Assembly (NCBI RefSeq): GCF_905475465.1
Contig: NC_062250.1
Location: 10,128,501-10,192,500 of the forward strand
Direction: 5' to 3'
DNA: 64,000 nucleotides
Source: Pieris napi
Taxonomy: Eukaryota; Arthropoda; Insecta; Lepidoptera; Pieridae
In this document: positions 43,101 through 52,888 of the stretch, piece by piece
Layout of the letters: each line of letters opens with the position of its first letter
Position numbering within the stretch: position 1 is the stretch's first letter
Translations under genes and position numbers: made by a program
The notes under the pieces: generated by a model
What the model saw: the letters and a program-made list of their open reading frames with translations, nothing else
Told to the model about the DNA's origin: nothing
The model's database searches: none

Positions 43101-45586
43101 CCACACACTGCACAACAGACGGCTACCAAATTAGAAGAGCTTCAATTGGAATGTCTAAGACATCCTCCGTACTCCCCGGGCCTTGCTCCAACAGATTACC
43201 ATTTTTTTTTAAATTTGGACAACTTCTTGCAAGGGAAAAAAATTAACTCTGATGGGGCAGTCCAAATCGCCTTCACAGATTTTATTGATTCCCGTCCGAC
43301 TGGTTTTTTTAGTAAAGGGATCAATGAACTACCTATGAGATGGCAAAAGGGCATAGAAAACAATGGTTCATACTTTGATTAATTAAATATATTATATTTA
43401 AAAATATTCGACTTTTTGTTCCTCCCATACAAAACGCCAATTTCATATGTAAGGACCTAATATATTGATTTTTTATACTGTCATACGGCCGCCTTCTATT
43501 CTCGATCCAATTTAAAAAAAAATGCAATTTAGAATTTCAAAAATTTACATAGATAATTTTATATAGATTTTCGCATATTAATTGTCAATTCAAATTTTCT
43601 TTACAAAAGCGATCCATCGATTGGTTATTGAAAAGTATTTTATGAGAAATGGATTGAAATATCAATCTCTAGCAGTAAAATTGGATAGGGATTGAGTATA
43701 GAAAGCGGCCGTTAATCTATTGCACAGTTTTAACTCAAGCACTCTGTCTCTTTTGTGATAAAAAAGCTTAAACATAAGTTAACAGAAGGAAACAAAAGAG
43801 TATTTAAGTTTAATAATTTTATTTTCAAGTTAAAAGAATGAAATTGGAATATTTCTTTGAATTTGGGAACAAGTTTATCACATCCATTTATAATTTACAG
43901 TCAAAACAAAAAACACGCGCGCACTCATTCCCGTCAATGAATCGTCCGAAACGTCAATTCATTCACGAAATGTGCGAACACTTTGGTTGCGAGAGCGTCG
44001 CGTACGACGCGGAGCCAAATCGGAACGTGGTCGCCACAGCTGATAAGGAAAAGGTATGTTTTATTCATTTTATTTTAAGACTTAATCAAGAAATCTAACT
44101 TTGTTTTATAGTATAAGATTTGTGTAAGTGTTGCTGTTTCGACACAAGTAAATTGTGGTTTTGCTTTTGATTTCGTATATTATCCAATAAATTTGTACCT
44201 TTTGGTTAATGTATTTATTCCGTGTATTGAACTAAAAATTACGTTCTTTAATATATATATGCATATATAATAATGTATATTTATATATTTAAAACAGGAA
44301 CTCATGTTAAACACATTGCAATGATAAGAACCTCTTTTTTAATTCCATGAGCAAGCCCTTGCTTTATTTAACCTAAAGTTTCTTGAGAACATAATTTCTC
44401 ATAGTATTTGCATAAAAATAGTGAAAGAAACATATTGTTAAGACACTATGCCTATCTACAAAGCAATTAAGACGCCATTTGCTTATTTCAAGGGACGGCA
44501 AGGAATGGGAAAAGTATGAATTGTTTGAAGCAAGTGAAAACTTCAACGTTGTCTTGACTGTACAATAAATAAAACGTGTGAATAATTATTAAATATTCGA
44601 TTGTATGGGGGGGGGGGGGCAGCTGTCACTATCTACTACTATATCATTCCATATTTCAGTCATGGCTACCAGCGATGAGCGTGTTGGAAGTATTAGCTCG
44701 TGAAGCTGGTAAACGAAGAGTTCCAGGGCCAATGCTACGCGCTGCGACTAGTAGCACCGCTTCCGCTCCGGCGCCTACACCCGCTACCGCTCCCGCTACT
44801 AAGTAAGTCATCACACATTGTGTTTAACTATTTTTTACGTACATACTTGTATGTTATAAGATTGGATTATTATTGATATAACGGTTTATAATGAATTTTT
44901 CAAAAAGCTCGCACATGCTTGGCCCTCTCATGCTGAAAAGAAAATATACTAGTTATAATGCGGCACACATAGGCAATCATAACTTTCATGGAAGAAAGTA
45001 ATTAGAAGTAGCCTGTCTAGGCCCAGGCCCTTTTATCAAGTAGATAATCGTTAACTTTATAGTAAGCCTTTTTACGCAGCTTTTATTTGATACATTTCTT
45101 TACTTTATCAAAAGGCTGAGATAAAAGAGCCTCTGGGATTTTATTAAAGAAGAGTATCCCTTTTCCCAAAAAAGAATTACTAACTTTAGATAGTCTAGTA
45201 CGGGGAAATTGCAGCCTGCGTTTGTTCCGAGTATTAACATAGTGCGTATATTACCATGCATGCTAGTGGGTTATGGGTGCTTTTAACTTGTCCCTTTTCT
45301 AGTACCTCCTGGATCTGATCACATTCATCCGTTCGACATGGCCAAACCAAAGCGTTCCCTTCCATATCCTTGTCATCCTCTTTAAACCCACACTGCTCCG
45401 AGTGATAATAGTGTCAATAAGAAGAAATATCTTTTCAGATCTTTTGGTGGTTGGGCGACGTTGACTTCGAACAATTCGTGGGCAAGTCGAAGTCAACCTT
45501 CAACGACTGCGGTGGTCAGAAATGCACCACTTAGACAGGAGTCGCGGCCAAAAATCGACTATTTTGATAATCCACCAGAAGATTAA
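30507..45586 (+). CDS. stc: NFX1-type zinc finger transcriptional repressor (shuttle craft homologue)
   Basis: Sixteen coding exons, all phases joining, 1178 residues: 30507-31629, 31753-31932, 32681-32900, 33702-33865, 34572-34776, 34985-35109, 36254-36381, 37015-37165, 37939-38135, 38976-39100, 39890-40075, 40778-40867, 41449-41647, 43901-44053, 44660-44802, 45439-45586. Exon 1 encodes a disordered Asn/Ser/Gln-rich region. Exon 2-3 hold a RING/PHD-like finger (CLVCCERV, YCTNCFHVMHLRCI, CPACQ). Exons 3-11 give repeated NF-X1 zinc fingers of the form CGxHxCxxxCHxGPCxxC. Exons 13-14 encode an R3H single-stranded nucleic-acid domain (NRPKRQFIHEMCEHFG). The tail ends KIDYFDNPPED. Family members bind X-box DNA; Drosophila shuttle craft is needed in motor-neuron development. 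The start is the ATG at 30507. The mariner lies in the intron between exons 13 and 14. Confidence 0.92.
32114..32407 (-). repeat. tRNA-derived SINE
   Basis: Near full-length minus copy of the 1398 family: head AGCAGTGTTGGCTTAGTGGC, B box GTTCGATCCCCC, tail GGTTGTAGCACCACTGATTT. In NFX1 intron 2. Confidence 0.8.
33405..33592 (+). repeat. LINE 3' UTR-type repeat, copy 3
   Basis: Same family as 11495 and 12235: GCGATTAAAAAGAGTGGCGG, TTGAGAACTGGCACTAAATG, ending in a TTTTTGAATTTGAATTT tract. NFX1 intron. Confidence 0.6.
33907..34160 (-). mobile_element. Helitron-like fragment ending in an AT microsatellite
   Basis: Begins ACTAGAGGACCCGACAGACG on the plus strand, so the minus strand would end in CTAGT as Helitrons do. 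The body has CCAGCCGTTTTCGAGGTTCA, and the other end dissolves into an (AT)n run at about 34121-34160. Confidence 0.5.
35130..35270 (-). repeat. LINE 3'-end fragment
   Basis: Diverged copy of the 7280-10520 LINE end: CCGCCGCCCATGGACACCTG, CGAGGGCTAGCGGGTG and GGTACGCTCTATTCTTGA. Starts 21 bases after the NFX1 exon that ends at 35109. Confidence 0.6.
35443..35770. repeat. MITE with 15-bp inverted ends
   Basis: ACGTGATAACGTCTT at 35443-35457 pairs with AAGACGTTATCACGT at 35756-35770. The interior is non-coding, with a CG-rich centre (CGAGCGCGATCGCAGG). Superfamily unknown. Confidence 0.6.
36560..36930 (+). pseudogene. LINE ORF1-like fragment
   Basis: An open frame of about 110 codons ends at a stop near 36927: NVFVTEDFPKDILNKRKELR, then KLKEELGKGKVAFIRYDELI and a Ser/Pro/Asn/Lys-rich tail (KRKRSPSNSPNTP). 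The pattern ExFPKxxxxKRKxL ... GKxAxxRYDxLI is found in ORF1-type proteins of LINEs. It carries no retroviral or transposase motif. Sits just before NFX1 exon 8 (37015). Confidence 0.5.
38145..38258 (+). repeat. LINE 3'-end fragment
   Basis: TCTTAAAAGGCCGGCAACGC, CGCGAGCC and TGTATCACTTAACGTGGTGA match the last part of the 7280-10520 LINE. It starts about 10 bases after NFX1 exon 9. Confidence 0.55.
38485..38737 (-). repeat. tRNA-derived SINE, second family
   Basis: The minus strand begins GACGACTCATTGGTCTAGTG (A box) and has GGGTTCGATCCCCGG (B box), then an unrelated body with ATACATA repeats and a poly(A) end. Different from the 1398 family. Confidence 0.75.
41098..41385 (+). mobile_element. 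Non-autonomous Helitron, plus orientation
   Basis: Starts TCTCTAATATATAAAATCC and ends CCCGGGTCAGCTAGT followed by A/T. Internal block CGAAACGGCTCGACCGAGTC. Same family as 21341-21587. NFX1 intron 12. Confidence 0.75.
42176..43460 (+). mobile_element. Complete mariner element (cecropia-type)
   Basis: 1285 bases with inverted ends TTAGGTCCTTACATATGAAA and TTTCATATGTAAGGACCTAA, flanked by TA on both sides (42174-42175, 43461-43462). Carries one intact transposase. Length, TA duplication and TIR length are standard for mariner. Inserted in sense in an NFX1 intron. Confidence 0.92.
42363..43382 (+). CDS. Mariner transposase, DD34D
   Basis: 340 residues with no stop or frameshift. The N-terminal paired HTH domains contain a GRP linker motif (NKPRGRPE, about 57-64) and HLKQIGKIKKLERWVPHELT. 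The catalytic triad is D151 (TCDEKW), D243 (LLHDNARPH) and D278 (YSPGLAPTDYHFF), with exactly 34 residues between the last two. WVPHEL and YSPxLxPTDYHFF are mariner signatures. Overall resemblance is to the cecropia subfamily, which includes human Hsmar1. The frame is open upstream to 42300, but the Met at 42363 aligns with the family start. Likely still capable of activity or only recently inserted. Confidence 0.92.
   Translation: MENLKYCIIYEYEFRRDTSAAETTRRVNDVYGGHVAKENTVRFWFQHFRSGNFDLQNKPRGRPETQVDNEVLKAIVEADRSQTTSELAAGCCVSDKTVLIHLKQIGKIKKLERWVPHELTEANRQKRVDCCVTLLNRHNNEGILNRIITCDEKWILYDNRKRSAQWLDPGQPAKSCPKRKLTPKKLLVSVWWTSAGIVHCSFLKSGQTITADVYCQQLQTMMENLAAKQPRLVNRSTPLLLHDNARPHTAQQTATKLEELQLECLRHPPYSPGLAPTDYHFFLNLDNFLQGKKINSDGAVQIAFTDFIDSRPTGFFSKGINELPMRWQKGIENNGSYFD
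45005..45250 (-). repeat. CR1-like LINE C-terminal fragment
   Basis: The minus frame reads YVNTRNKRRLQFPRTRLSKV, then NSFLGKGILFFNKIPEA and a KVNDYL end. NTRNKxxLxxPxxRLxKxxNSFxxxGxxFxNxIP is the C-terminus of CR1/Daphne-like reverse transcriptases. A small stop-containing relic in the last NFX1 intron. Confidence 0.6.
45262..45420 (-). repeat. LINE C-terminal fragment (WFGHVERM motif)
   Basis: The minus frame has GLKRMTRIWKGTLWFGHVER then MNVIRSRRY and a stop. WFGHVERM is a common C-terminal motif of RTE-like and related LINE proteins. It lies 19 bases before NFX1's last exon. Confidence 0.5.
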
Positions 45587-45786
45587 CAAGACATCAGTGT
45601 ATCGTGCAGTTAAAGGTTCGCATGTATCCCAGTAAAAAATATTTAAAATTAATATTAAAAAATACAAATTACTATTCCCAGTTTTTAGATATTTTACTAC
45701 GTATATGCGCTATTTCACGTAATTATTTGATTGTTTTAAATTGATTGGTTTGATGGTAAAACATTATTTTGAATTAATATAAAAAA

Positions 45787-45792
45787 AATAAA
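45787..45792 (+). terminator. Poly(A) signal of NFX1 gene
   Basis: AATAAA 200 bases after the stop at 45584-45586. Confidence 0.5.
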
Positions 45793-46025
45793 GTATAATC
45801 TCCAGTTTTGAAGTCTTTTACTACGAGTACATGCGCGAACCACGCATCCTCAAAATCTTACCTAGCCCGAATCAACGCGTAATTAATCGATTCTTTCCAA
45901 ATTATAACATGAAAACTCCCATAAAAACATCTTTGGTTTCGTACTGAAACGTGGGATAGAGCGTCTTCCAAGTCGGTATTTTAAGAGAAATTCCTTTTTG
46001 AAGCTTCCCTGGGAATAAAACAAAA

Positions 46026-46136
46026 GACGAACGACGTGTTTGATTGTGATTGGTCAAAAGCAGCTTCTGTTCAGTACTCGTACACACGCGACATGTATTA
46101 CGTACGTTTGACCAATCACAATCGAACGATTTCGTC
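46026..46136. repeat. Palindromic MITE-like repeat
   Basis: GTTTGATTGTGATTGGTCAAA reads back as TTTGACCAATCACAATCGAAC; outer GACGAACGACGT/ACGATTTCGTC continue the pairing. About 48 bases of loop. Confidence 0.6.
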
Positions 46137-46864
46137 TATCTGCATAAGTGGGTTTAACATTCTTACACTGTTCTCATACAATTATAGAGTAAAGTTTTCT
46201 GTAAAGTTACTATATTATCTCCCTATATAAATAGCTATTAAACGGTTTGTACTTGTGTGTTATCAAATAAATATCGTGAGAAAATATTAACTAATTTATT
46301 TATGAATAAATTTGAAGATACAAGTGTGAATGCTTTTAATGATGTCATGACAATAATGCCATCACACACGAAGTCACTATACTTCACGTTGCCTTATATT
46401 CTGTCAAGGAGTTCCACGATCCAAGCAGCTTTATCATTGTTAGAAACAAAAAAATCATATCAATTGTATTCAAATTAATCATTCACTGCCATTGATATAT
46501 AAAAAACCCAAGATGCACAATCAACGTCTAAAAAACGTCCTCAAAAAATGAGCGCAACATTCTAAATTGTGCACTCATTTCAAATAGTCTCGCGTCTAAT
46601 ACGTGGAGTCGATGTTATTTATTTGTGTTTTTTTTTATAAATAAATTTATGTACTTTTGAACTTTTTTGTGTGTAGTTTTTGACAAATATATTTACTAAC
46701 AAATTATTTTTTAATTTAAAGAAAAAACTTTTTAACCGGATTAAAGTTATGTATTATTATAAATTTCCAACTATTTAACATCCAACACCTTTTGTCTTTA
46801 GTCACCGTGACCACGGACGCTGTAAAGCACCCGAAAAGTCGGATAAATTTAAAATTATGTTTAA

Positions 46865-47810
46865 CCTTCAAGCGGGCGCGCGTAGTCGAATCGACCGCGC
46901 TTAGTACATTTTCGTTGATATTATTATTATTACCTATCACATTTATTTCTCATTTATAGTAGCCTGTCGCTATATCATTGGGAGTAAAATAAAGAATAAA
47001 CCGTTGCTCGGGGCTCTCCCCCTACTCCATAGATCTCAATTGTTTTCGTCCCAGTGCAGTCGTCGAAAAGACTACACGCGCCTGTCGTCGAAAAGGTTAC
47101 GCGCGACGCTCAACGACACATACCCTCGTTCACGCTCGTAGTAGTTTTTTGCCCATCATTCAATAATATCGAATAAAGCTTGGATTTTTTTATATAAAAT
47201 GATTCAGACGGTTACCACAACGTGCAATACTCGAGGAATTACTAAGAGAAGACGAAGAAGAAAGTAAATAAGAGCTCAGCGACCAAGGCTCTGAAACTTC
47301 TGATGCGGTGAAAATTCGAGCACTTTCCGAATTGTTGCAGACATCACACGTCAATTTAGAAGATTTTATACTTTGACCTATTTTTCCTACTACTATGTCA
47401 GTGCAAAGAATATAATTTCTACTGAAGTCATTGCGGTTTGATGATGCTACTACGCGACAAGCTCGTCGTACTGTCGACAAAGCTGCGCCAATATGAGAAA
47501 TTTTAGATATGTTTCCACAAAACTGTCTATTGCCATATTCAGTGGCAGAGAATGTTGTAATTTATAAGATGATGGTTGGCTTTCGAGGAAAATGACCTTT
47601 CCGATAGTACTTGAAATATTTGTTTCTTTTTCATACTTTTAATTACTTTTTTTGACAAATTAGAGTTTAAAGACAATGATAATATATCTAAGAACAAATA
47701 AGTAAATAAATATTGAGTAATTAGTGCTTTCTTTATCTTATTCATCCGATGGGTCTTTTCGGTTACGCGCGCCCGCTCCCGTTACAAATGACCGCGCGCC
47801 CGCTTGAAGG
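46865..47810 (+). mobile_element. Decayed piggyBac-type element
   Basis: 18-bp perfect terminal repeats CCTTCAAGCGGGCGCGCG / CGCGCGCCCGCTTGAAGG, each directly flanked by TTAA (46861-46864, 47811-47814), the piggyBac target. CC-starting termini fit as well. 946 bases, internally deleted. Contains pieces of a piggyBac transposase. Confidence 0.85.
47200..47640 (+). pseudogene. piggyBac transposase remnant
   Basis: Fragments in one direction, broken by stops: RLPQRAILEELLREDEEES (acidic N-terminal region), then FLLKSLRFDDATTRQARR with DKAAPI*EILDMF (matching the usual FxxLLRxLRFDD ... LxPIRxIFDxF), then MMVGFRGK*PFR (usual form DExLVxFRGRxxFRxYM). Most of the catalytic domain is missing. Confidence 0.75.
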
Positions 47811-47814
47811 TTAA

Positions 47815-49900
47815 TAGTTGTAAATAAAAAAGTAATGTTCGACTCCACTCAATACCTTGTCCTACCGACCACGGTCGGTCGTAAAATTTTATTGCTTTAA
47901 GTACGTATACACTGCGTTGTAATAACAACTTTAAGAAATTCGCGTAAGGTTGATTTTGCAATAATATATGCTTGTAACATATACTGTTATAGACATACTG
48001 TTATAGAAAATGACAGAAATAGTGTTTCGGGACACTTTCGAGCGTTACTTTTATTCGAGACTGTGAATCTTGGGTTTTTTATATATCAATGTTCACTGCC
48101 ATTTTATAATGCGATTCGATAGTCGAGTAGATTTCTTATATTGTTATAATTGTATACATGAATAAATTAGCACGTTTTTATCTAACGAAGTCAGAAAAAT
48201 CCTGGCAACATTAATGTATATGTAGGAATAATTGCAACCCTATGAACTTCATATTAAACTTAATTATCACTTGAAGCTCATCCATTAGCCGTTGGCTTAC
48301 TGACGTATCAAACGTATATACTCTATGCCCCTTAAAACAACTACGCGGGTACGGTTTTGTGAAGTTTATAGGTTTACAAAATTTGGAAATTATCTGTATA
48401 TTGTGCATGTTTTTACTTATTCTTTATTTATCTGTAATAGTAATATATCAGTCATTAAAAGTACCGTAGTTAGCAAATAATAAATTGTATGGTCCTAAAA
48501 TACGTTTCCATTGAGTATCAAAATTTATTTCATAATTAACAATACCGTGTCGGATATGTTTATCTCTGTCACACTTGTTTCTGGTTCATTTAAAGAGACT
48601 GTGACAGAGATAGGGCACAGCTATACTTATACTTTATATAATAATTAAATCAGTCTTATAGCGTTTATGTATTTTCTCTTTTCATCAAATTGAATGTAAG
48701 ATATTTTACTTAAAACACTGTATTTATAATTTAAAATAATAAGTCTTAGATTACTTAACAAGGCGGATACACTGAATACTCTGTAGTCGTTGATATTTAT
48801 TAAACACAGTAGGTCAATAGGGATCAAAATGCCTCGAACTAGAGCCAGTGTTGCCATTTTCCATCGTTGCCTTGCCTTTATGTCAAATTATGAAGTATGG
48901 TACAACAACCACACCTTGGTTTATTATTTATTATAAATTAATACTTTTTAAACTATTCCGTGTAGAACAGTCCCGTCGAGTTAGCTTTTTTAATGTGATG
49001 CTAATGAAAACTCATTATTTTAAAATCTTTGTCTGGCATCGAATATGGTAGTAAAAAAGTTACATTACTTTAATAGAGGAAATGGTTCATAACAGTCGCC
49101 ACCTTAAAACTAAATTATGCTTTTCGTCTGTCAAATTAGTTTAACAAGAATTTTTGTGACATTATTATTAAGGTAATGATATATTTCACTGAAATTGTAT
49201 TCATATTCTAAATGTATGCACATTTAAGTTAATAATAGAGACTATTTACGAATGTAATCTAACAATGCATAAAAAAATTCTTTCACAGAATACAAAAAAA
49301 GTGTATAATGGAAATCCGCATAGGTACTGTGCTTAAGTTATGGTCTTCCATAGCTAATATTGTATCATAGATAATACATTGTTTCCTTAGGGACTAAAGC
49401 TTTATTCCAGTGCTAACAATAGTTTTGTAAAATGCACTTTTTACATAGATATAAAAATGTTAATTCACACTATTCTAAATTAATGATTAATCATTTCTGC
49501 TAGAGCTTGTTTCCATTAGTAATAAGAATTGCGTGGGTGCAGGGTGCATTCTTATGATTTGATAGACGAATCGATGTTAAAATCGTTTTTATAAAATCTG
49601 TTATGTCAAATTGCCGTTGTACAGACGACACAGTGTAATAAAGTGTTACATATTCGTTTTTTAAATGGTTATTTTTATTTCTCGCCCTTCGAAATCTCCA
49701 CTTAAAATAGACTGTGTAGAATCTGTTTTTTACCAAGAGCTAATACACAGGAAACATTCTAGACGTCAAATTTCAATGTAAAATGTTTCACCAATAGATG
49801 AAGTCGGTGTACACAAAATTTGTGAAGAGCATAATAACCAGACGCTTTCTTATTTAAAATATAATATGTAAATAATGAAATACAAATTTTACGAAAATAA
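47815..49900. other. Gene-poor intergenic stretch
   Basis: No coding exons recognised on either strand. A short inverted pair TATCTCTGTCAC/GTGACAGAGATA at 48561-48612 may be a MITE relic; otherwise AT-rich. Confidence 0.45.
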
Positions 49901-49913
49901 ATAAAATACAAAT

Positions 49914-51767
49914 TTAAGAACAATTAACACTTTCGACTTCGCGGATAACATTATCCAGTTGTTGGGAGAGTTGCACCATGGAATTTATCATACATTTCAT
50001 TTGTTGGCTTTTACAAATTGATTTTGCTGATTTTAACTCATCGGGCCAAAAACTACTGCATTTTTCTAATTTTTCAGCGGATTTCGTTAATCTGGCAACA
50101 CTACGCAATTCTCTTCTTCCCTTCGGCTCGCTTTGGCCCCGTGATTTATCATGAATCCCATTATTATACCTACAGTTTGTACCTTCAGAACGATTTCTTT
50201 TGCCGTTCTTTTGATAACAATGAAGAGGTAAGTACTAAAAATATTAAATTAAGATATTACATTATAGTCAGAGCAGTGTTGGCCTAGTGGATTCAGCGTG
50301 CGACTGAGGTCGTAGGTTCGATCCCCGGCTGTGCACCAATGGACTTTCTTTCAATGTGCGCATTTAACATTTGCTCGAACGTTGAAGGAAAACATCGTGA
50401 GGAAACCGACATGTCTTAGACCCAAAAAGTCGACGGCGTGTGTCAGGCACTGGAGGCTGATCACCTACTTGATTCAGAAGTCTGAGGCCAAGCCCTCAAG
50501 AGGTTAAAGCGCCACTGATTTATTTCTTATTTTTTACATTATAGTACTAATAATGCATGAAAATAATCTAAATACATCTAATAATTATAATACCTTAATA
50601 AACGATTTCCGGTTTTTGGCGTTTCTATATTTTACATTTTTATAAGTTTTTGCTACAATTTCCGGCTCACTAGGCGAGAACTTTACCGGTGAAACGAATG
50701 GCTGTAAAACATAACCTAAAATTACATGTTATTCAATATAATTTAATCATATTAATATTGACATTATTAAAGTGGAACAAAATATTACACATTTTGCTTA
50801 ATCCGCGACGAAGCATATCACACGCTAAAATGGCAACCAAAAGCTGGGTGCCATAGTCACTATAACAATTACCTGTAAAATTATATTAAATTAAAATATT
50901 TTATTTTATTTGAGATCAAACAAAATGGAAAAAAAACTGTACCACAATTCAATTGCATTGTTCTATATGAAAATTGAACTAGTTTGGGCCAAAATGACAA
51001 ACAAAAATCAACTTCGCTTTTATCTTTCGTCTTAAGTCGCCTTTCAGCCAGGGTTTTCTTTTCAACAGAATCAACGCTTTCGCCTTCAGATATTTGGCTT
51101 TCATCGCACATTTTAGTATATTTTTCTATACTTTCCAAATTTTCTTTAACTGCCTCGAGCTGTAGATTAATATCCTCTGCTATATTTATATTTCTTTGAA
51201 CGCTTTGTAGGTCTTCCTTGACGTTATCAGTTAAATTATCGTCAAAGCTAAAGTTGTGTATAACGCTAGCGACACTTTCTACGCGGCTCAAATCATCATT
51301 GTAAGTAACTCTACATTCTTGATACGTTTTACTGGACTGAGAATCATCACAACTATATACATCGCCTTCATCATTGTGCAACTTACAGAAACTCTCATAG
51401 AAATCGCCTGTACTCGTACTGAGAAGGGTTTTTGATGGGTCTCCATTTCGGCCTAATCCGGAGTCGCTTTGACATAAGCCAAACTGGTCGCACAATCTTC
51501 TTCTTGATCGCCGCTCATTTAACTCTTGGTGAAGAACTCTCTCTTGGTATGATCTTTCTTTGAGCTTTCGAGCGGCATCCACCTGATTTTTTTCAAGTGA
51601 TTTAAATTGTTCGTAAAGATACCACGACCGGACCCGCCGTGATTTCTTACATGATTCGTCTGAGGTAAAATAAATGATTTCAATATTAGGTTAGTTATGA
51701 CATTTCGTAGTTTTTTATTAATATACTTACCCTTCAAATCCGTAAACTCCATAAGCAGTAATAACAA
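49914..51767 (-). CDS. Unrecognised charged/coiled-coil protein, five exons
   Basis: Exons with joining phases: 51767-51731, 51659-50943, 50872-50763, 50701-50594, 50234-49914, about 430 residues. A Met at 51752 (MEFTDLKG) is an alternative start. Exon 2 opens with a basic helix (KKSRRVRSWYLYEQFKSLEK, then ARKLKERSYQERVLHQELNE and RRSRRRL), then a Ser/Asp-rich stretch, then a helix VKEDLQSVQRNINIAEDINL. Exon 5 ends with another helix (QLSQQLDNVIREVESVNCS). No domain recognised. The donor after exon 3 (AAT/GTCAAT) is poor; the frame demands phase 0 there, so that junction is uncertain. A SINE lies in intron 4. Confidence 0.5.
50273..50520 (+). repeat. tRNA-derived SINE
   Basis: Plus copy of the 1398 family with intact A box (TGGCCTAGTGG), B box (GGTTCGATCCCCGG) and body (GGAGGCTGATCACCTACTTG). 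Antisense in an intron of the 49914-51767 gene. Confidence 0.85.
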
Positions 51768-51907
51768 AAAAGTGATTCAGCACAAATAAATTTAGAAAAA
51801 TTCTTTAATTGGCATTCGAATGCCATACTCTGCTGTCCGCGAATTTTATATGACAATGTCACAATCATACTTTGTACTTAATTTATTAAAAAGAGGTTTT
51901 ATAAAAG

Positions 51908-52040
51908 GCACAGTTTCGACATCCCCGAGATCGTAAGATCGATTCCCGGCTATGCTCCAATGGACTTTCTTTCTATGTGTGCATTTAACATTCACTCGAA
52001 CGGTGAAGGAAAACATCGTGAGGAAACCGGCTTTAGTTTA
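51908..52040 (+). repeat. tRNA-derived SINE, truncated
   Basis: Head and part of the body (GATTCCCGGCTATGCTCCAA, AAAACATCGTGAGGAAACCG) of the 1398 family, ending just before the Helitron at 52053. Confidence 0.7.
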
Positions 52041-52052
52041 AATTATCACTTT

Positions 52053-52399
52053 ACTAGCAGACTCGGCCAAGCGTTGCTGTGGCTAAGGTTTTTGTTATAT
52101 TACATAGTAGCAAACTATTCAAAGGAAACGGTAGGAGAACTTATTTGAAAGGTAGATAGCTTATGTGAAACGTTGGTAATTTTAACACAGCGCCATCTGT
52201 TAGAATTGTGATTATCAAATAATAAACAAATATTTGCAATAAAATAATATTGCGGGTATAAGTTGACATGTAAGCTATCCTATCTTTAAGTTGGATCAAA
52301 CTGCACATGGTGTTCAAATTTGATTGATATCGGTTCGGTAGTTAAAGAGTCCATAGCGGACAAACAACGTGACACGTAATTTATATATACATATTAAGA
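52053..52399 (-). mobile_element. Non-autonomous Helitron, second family
   Basis: Same family as 24795-25164: minus-strand end CCGAGTCTGCTAGT, body CACAGCGCCATCTGTTAGAA and TTGATATCGGTTCGGTAGTT, start TCTTAATATG. Confidence 0.7.
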
Positions 52400-52888
52400 T
52401 AGGTATTGTGTCGCTAAATTAATTTTTTACCAAACTTTAAATATTGCAATAGGAGTATGATCACATTGTTTTGTGGTAGTTTGTACATTCTGGTAGCATA
52501 GCAGAAAAAACCTCCTACCCTTTTAAATAATAAAAGGGTACATGCAAGATTATAAATTCATTTGAGAATATTAAGCAGATGCATAAAATTGAGGGAAGTA
52601 GTGCGTAAATACCGTCATCTCAAAAAGATCCGCGTACCTGTATTATTCCACTTTTTGAGATTAAATTAGATACACGTAAACATGGATTATGATAAAATAT
52701 TTTGTATTACATTCAAACAAACATTGAATCAATATCAATTTTATTACAGTTAAAAGTTTTTGTTTTAAATACATAATTCAACGTCAAGTTACCGACAATA
52801 TTCAAAAGCCCATAAACAACAACTAACGTCTAACATTGTCTTTTGTCCTAAAGTTAAGCGTTAAAAAAATTGTTAAATAAAACACATA

